Source of the DNA: an uncultured bacterium
GTDB lineage: Bacteria > Cyanobacteriota > Vampirovibrionia > Gastranaerophilales > Gastranaerophilaceae
Direction: 5' to 3'
NCBI GenBank assembly: GCA_902772945.1
Contig: CACYCU010000191.1
Span: 1 to 8,181 of the forward strand
Length of the DNA stretch: 8,181 nucleotides
Shown: piece by piece, positions 6,225-8,181 of the stretch
How positions within the stretch are numbered: the stretch's first letter is position 1
How the letters are laid out: every line of letters begins with the position of its first letter
The notes under the pieces: generated by a model
What the model was told of the DNA's origin: nothing
Databases searched by the model: none
The model's input: the letters and a program-made list of their open reading frames with translations, nothing else
Position numbers and translations under genes: made by a program

Positions 6225-6377
6225 ATGAGACGTACACTAGAAGGAACAAAGATTAAAAGACAGCATGTAAGCGGTTTTAGAGCAAGAATGGCTACCCCTG
6301 GCGGACAAGAAGTTTTGAACAGACGCCGTGCAAAAGGTCGTCATAAGTTAGCAATAACAGGTTCTAAAAGAGCTTAA
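6225..6377 (+). CDS. rpmH: 50S ribosomal protein L34
   Basis: This 50-residue basic protein is L34 of the large ribosomal subunit. The family core is unmistakable: SGFRARMATPGG (16-27) followed by VLNRRRAKGRHKL (30-42). The N-terminus, MRRTLEGTKIKRQHVSGFR, resembles cyanobacterial L34 (KRTLGGT-type) more than the KRTFQPS type of E. coli and Bacillus. A short tail (AITGSKRA) extends the usual 44-46 residues. The ATG is preceded by AAAGGAA at 6211-6217 with a 7-nt gap, the best ribosome site in this part of the window. It is followed by rnpA, the near-universal bacterial order, with a terminator-like hairpin in between. Confidence 0.97.
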   Translation: MRRTLEGTKIKRQHVSGFRARMATPGGQEVLNRRRAKGRHKLAITGSKRA

Positions 6378-6393
6378 TTTTTAAATTTGATAT

Positions 6394-6437
6394 AAAAACA
6401 CTATTATGCCTTTTGGGTGTATAGTGTTTTTGTTTTT
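6394..6437 (+). terminator. Terminator or attenuator between rpmH and rnpA
   Basis: AAAAACACTAT (6394-6404) and ATAGTGTTTTT (6421-6431) form a perfect 11-bp stem around a 16-nt loop, in which CC/GG could pair over a TTTT loop. The 3' arm runs into TTTTTGTTTTT (6427-6437), a U-tract. This fits an intrinsic terminator placed to reduce transcription of rnpA relative to rpmH. The stem is AT-rich, so readthrough is likely. Confidence 0.65.
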
Positions 6438-6444
6438 AATATTT

Positions 6445-6798
6445 ATGTTACCTAAGCAATACAGATTAAAAAAACGAGCAGCATTTTCTGCTACATACAA
6501 AGTCAAACATTCCACTCATAAGGGTGGTGTGACTTTATTTGCCGGTATTGAAAAAAGTGATGCATCCGATTATACAAAAGCTGGTTTTGTTGTTAGCAAA
6601 AAAACGCATAAAAGGGCTGTTAAAAGAAACAGATTAAAAAGATTAATGCGTGAAAATTACAGACTTCTTTTAAAAGAAAACAGCCTTGGTAATTCTCAAA
6701 AATATCTTTCTTTGATTTTTGTCGGTTGTGAAAACGCATTAAATAAAAATTTTGACGAAATACATGATATAATTAAAACATTATTAGAGAGAATATAA
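6445..6798 (+). CDS. rnpA: Ribonuclease P protein component
   Basis: RnpA is the small basic protein subunit of RNase P, which removes 5' leaders from pre-tRNAs with the catalytic RNA. I place the start at ATG 6445, giving 117 residues (MLPKQYRLKKRAAF), a normal length with the family's YRLKK start. A frame opening at 6406 exists, but it would begin inside the loop of the upstream terminator and add a hydrophobic stretch foreign to the family. The signature RNR motif is KRAVKRNRLKRLMRE (56-70), with R61-N62-R63. The segment GFVVSKKTHKRAV before it forms the usual beta strand. No Shine-Dalgarno precedes 6445, where the sequence is a T-rich tract following the hairpin, so low expression relative to rpmH is likely. 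The RNA subunit (rnpB) is not in the window. Confidence 0.93.
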   Translation: MLPKQYRLKKRAAFSATYKVKHSTHKGGVTLFAGIEKSDASDYTKAGFVVSKKTHKRAVKRNRLKRLMRENYRLLLKENSLGNSQKYLSLIFVGCENALNKNFDEIHDIIKTLLERI

Positions 6799-6806
6799 GA
6801 TTTTTT

Positions 6807-6833
6807 GTCGTTCTGAGCAAATCAAAGAATTTC
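6807..6833. repeat. Degenerate copy of a widespread TTCTGAG...AGAAT short repeat
   Basis: The stretch starting GTCGTTCTGAGCAAATCA and ending AAGAATTTC resembles the dispersed bacterial repeat of the type GTCATTCTGAGCGAAGC-GAAGAATC that I recall from many genomes. The outer GTTCT/AGAAT parts form an imperfect inverted repeat. It lies in the 60-bp gap between rnpA and the next gene. The family recall is from memory and untested. Confidence 0.45.
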
Positions 6834-6858
6834 AAAAAAGTTTGGAAATAATAGAATT

Positions 6859-7380
6859 ATGTTTGAAGCATATTTTGTAGAAAAAGTATTAACACATGAA
6901 TATATAAGGCCGTATCCTCAGCAGCCTGAAGAAACTTCGGGCTATTTTGTTGGAAGTCAATCAATCTACAAATATTCGCTAAAGGATTCTGACTATCCGA
7001 CGGTAATAATTCCCGATCCTTTGTATGACAATGCGGGAAATGTTATCAGACCAGGGTATTATGAGCTTGCGCTATCAGATTCAAGGGAATTTTTAATTTT
7101 GTTGGAGTCAAAAAATCCGATTGCGGTAATTCCTGTTATAAAGATTGAAGAGGATGCGACAGAACCTGCTCGCTTGAATAACAAAACGGTTAAAAAAGAA
7201 TTAAAAAGAGAGAAAAAAGCTCGTGAAAATACAAACAAAAAGCGTGCCAAGGTCGGTATGTCGCCCGATGAACCCAAAATATACATGGAAGCCGAATTGG
7301 AATACAATCCAAAGGGACAATATTATTTAATAAAATACCAAAGAGGAATTGTAAAAGCATGGGGTGCATTCAAAGGCTAG
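6859..7380 (+). CDS. Unrecognised 173-residue protein downstream of rnpA
   Basis: I do not recognise this protein. Residues 1-100 are predicted to be mainly beta strand: an aromatic-rich N-terminus (YIRPYPQQPEETSGYFVG), VIIPDPLYDNAGNVIRPGYY (49-68), and FLILLESKNPIAVIPVIKI (82-100). Residues 107-133 are strongly basic and helical (KTVKKELKREKKAREN), perhaps a short coiled coil or nucleic-acid-contacting arm. A C-terminal segment, EAELEYNPKGQYYLIKYQRG, is again beta. There is no signal peptide or membrane helix, so a cytosolic protein is likely. The ATG has only a weak GGAA at 6844-6847, 11 nt upstream. It follows rnpA by 60 bp, where yidD or yidC is common, but it resembles neither (no transmembrane segments, no YidD cysteines). 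Codon use and composition match the neighbours, so I believe it is a real gene. Confidence 0.75.
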   Translation: MFEAYFVEKVLTHEYIRPYPQQPEETSGYFVGSQSIYKYSLKDSDYPTVIIPDPLYDNAGNVIRPGYYELALSDSREFLILLESKNPIAVIPVIKIEEDATEPARLNNKTVKKELKREKKARENTNKKRAKVGMSPDEPKIYMEAELEYNPKGQYYLIKYQRGIVKAWGAFKG

Positions 7381-7386
7381 CTTTGA
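7370..7386 (+). terminator. Weak terminator-like hairpin after the 173-aa gene
   Basis: TCAAAG (7370-7375) and CTTTGA (7381-7386) form a 6-bp stem with the loop GCTAG, spanning the stop codon. A T6 run follows about 10 nt later, which is farther than in a standard intrinsic terminator. It is only a candidate. Confidence 0.3.
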
Positions 7387-7452
7387 TATAAGAATATTTT
7401 TTCAAAATTCCATAAGTAAAGAAATGTAACAAATATTAAAAATATAGTAAAT

Positions 7453-7481
7453 TTTAGAAAAAACGAGCCGTTATATATAAT
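7453..7481 (+). promoter_or_regulatory. Candidate distal promoter for the adhesin leader
   Basis: TATAAT at 7476-7481 and TTTAGA at 7453-7458 (4 of 6) are 17 bp apart. A transcript starting near 7488 would carry a leader of about 160 nt including a small GGCA/TGCC hairpin (7500-7512) and a six-codon mini-ORF before the adhesin gene. The whole 7381-7649 stretch otherwise shows no gene. Confidence 0.35.
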
Positions 7482-7533
7482 ATATGTGCAATATTTATCG
7501 GCATGGTTTGCCCCAAAAAAGAGGAGAATATAG

Positions 7534-7554
7534 ATGATTTTTAGAAGCGGTTAA
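7534..7554 (+). CDS. Possible six-codon leader ORF (MIFRSG)
   Basis: An ATG at 7534 opens a frame of six codons ending in TAA at 7552-7554. Just upstream, AGAGGAG (7519-7525 region) is a near-ideal Shine-Dalgarno at about 8 nt, better than that of most genes here. It lies in the leader of the adhesin gene. So short a frame can occur by chance; the ribosome site is what makes it notable. The site may instead be a degenerate relic of a former gene start. Confidence 0.25.
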   Translation: MIFRSG

Positions 7555-7560
7555 TATTTT

Positions 7561-7610
7561 GTTACAATATAGCAAAAAAAAAAGTTTTCTTTTTTTATTA
7601 ACGCTATACT
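7561..7610 (+). promoter_or_regulatory. Proximal promoter region of the adhesin gene
   Basis: Two -10-like boxes lie here: TGTTACAAT (-10 TACAAT at 7563-7568), identical to the extended -10 of ilvD, and TATACT at 7605-7610. Neither has a good -35. Between them lie A10 (7574-7583) and T7 (7590-7596), which also pair as a hairpin closed by AGC/GCT. The TATACT box would give a leader of about 33 nt before the ATG at 7650. Confidence 0.45.
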
Positions 7611-7649
7611 AGATTGTGAAGAAAAGTACTTAGAAAAGGAGTATATTTT

Positions 7650-8181
7650 ATGAACAAAAAGCAATTAATTATTGCAGCTTTGGCAACAGTAATGTCTGTT
7701 TCTGCAGCTAATGCGACTAACATTACAGGTGCGACCCAGAGTGGTAATACCTATAATGTTACCCCTGAAAATTTTGCATGGACTTCAAATGCAAAAACTA
7801 ATGCGGTTGGTTACAGAAAATATGACAATTTTACTTTGAGTCAAGGTGATATTGCAAATTTGATTTTTAACTACAGCAAAAACGGCAAAGACGTTGATGT
7901 ACAAACTTTCATCAACATGATGCAAAACGGATTTGACATCAATGGTGTTTTGAACACAGTCGGAAAAAATGGCGCATTTACAAATGGCCATGCAGTATTT
8001 ATTTCACCAAACGGTATGACTGTTGGTTCTTCAGGTGTTTTGAATGTTGGTACTTTATCAGTAATCACACCTGATCAAACAAAATTTAACAGTTTGATGA
8101 ATGGATATGCAAATGGTGATTATGCTGAAATCAACCAATTGAACAAAATGAGAAACAACACAGTAACAAACAACAATAACT
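7650..8181 (+). CDS. Secreted filamentous adhesin, two-partner-secretion type, N-terminal part only
   Basis: The frame is open from ATG 7650 to the window end (177 codons, no stop), so only the N-terminus is seen. Residues 1-22 are a textbook Sec signal peptide: NKK, a hydrophobic core (LIIAALATVMSV), and cleavage predicted after ANA. Residues 30-145 match the haemagglutination activity/TPS domain of filamentous haemagglutinins: DINGVLNTV, GHAVFISPNGMTVGSSG (117-133 approx) and VLNVGTLSVITP, corresponding to the family's NPNG...G...VGGLVAST pattern. Such proteins cross the outer membrane through a TpsB barrel and form a beta-helix on the cell surface. It resembles genes annotated as LktA-family filamentous adhesins. 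Asn-rich sequence follows (NNTVTNNNN). The ribosome site AAAGGAG (7635-7641) is strong, 8 nt from ATG. No TpsB partner is in the window. Confidence 0.88.
   Translation, partial: MNKKQLIIAALATVMSVSAANATNITGATQSGNTYNVTPENFAWTSNAKTNAVGYRKYDNFTLSQGDIANLIFNYSKNGKDVDVQTFINMMQNGFDINGVLNTVGKNGAFTNGHAVFISPNGMTVGSSGVLNVGTLSVITPDQTKFNSLMNGYANGDYAEINQLNKMRNNTVTNNNN

Noticed and set aside
6406..6444. Upstream in-frame start for rnpA adding 13 residues
   Set aside because: The ATG lies in the loop of the terminator hairpin and the added hydrophobic residues are foreign to RnpA; ATG 6445 gives a family-typical start.
7484..7530. Possible preQ1-type riboswitch (GGCA/TGCC hairpin followed by CC and an A-run before the Shine-Dalgarno)
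   Set aside because: The loop is only 5 nt and the conserved loop and tail bases of the class are missing; the adhesin context also does not fit.
1..8181. CRISPR arrays, insertion sequences, integrases, toxin-antitoxin or defence cassettes
   Set aside because: No regularly spaced repeats, transposase, recombinase or recognisable defence protein was seen on either strand; most of the window is housekeeping.

Overview
The window looks like a piece of chromosome from an AT-rich, diderm bacterium. My best guess is a gut lineage of non-photosynthetic Cyanobacteria (Candidatus Melainabacteria/Vampirovibrionia, Gastranaerophilales-like). This is inference from three things: AT-rich DNA, a ribosomal protein L34 whose N-terminus (RRTLEGT...SGFRARM) resembles the cyanobacterial type, and a filamentous-haemagglutinin-type secreted adhesin, which implies an outer membrane. 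I could not run a phylogeny.

Layout. Positions 1-35 (minus) are the 5' half of a tRNA-Pro gene cut by the window edge. Upstream of it lies a broken second copy of the same tRNA 5' half, split by a perfect palindrome and sitting behind a strong minus-strand promoter. Positions 228-1934 (plus) are a tight, overlapping operon: a YbgC-type hotdog thioesterase, an RluB-type 23S rRNA pseudouridine synthase and dephospho-CoA kinase (coaE). Converging on it is a minus-strand gene (1956-2495) for an unrecognised protein with a P/Q/Y-rich N-terminus and a possible papain-like (NlpC/CHAP-like) C-terminal domain. A 128-bp divergent intergenic region with a 14-bp palindrome separates it from ilvD (2624-4276), which overlaps by ATGA a GlcF-like protein carrying two ferredoxin-type and two CCG iron-sulfur modules (4273-5346). 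proC (5319-6125, minus) overlaps the end of that gene tail to tail.

From 6225 the plus strand carries rpmH (too short for a simple ORF cut-off), an intrinsic-terminator-like hairpin, rnpA, and an unrecognised 173-aa gene in the place where yidD/yidC often lie. A 269-bp non-coding stretch with several candidate promoters, a six-codon mini-ORF and an A10 homopolymer leads to the start of a large secreted adhesin (7650 to beyond the window end) with a signal peptide and a two-partner-secretion haemagglutination domain.

Most genes are housekeeping (CoA synthesis, rRNA modification, branched-chain amino acid and proline synthesis, ribosome and RNase P). I did not find a convincing new multi-gene system. 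The observations most worth pursuing are the interrupted tRNA-Pro relic, the adhesin leader with its homopolymer tract, the ilvD/GlcF-like pairing without a GlcD partner, the shared palindromic -10 region between divergent genes, and the two unrecognised proteins.
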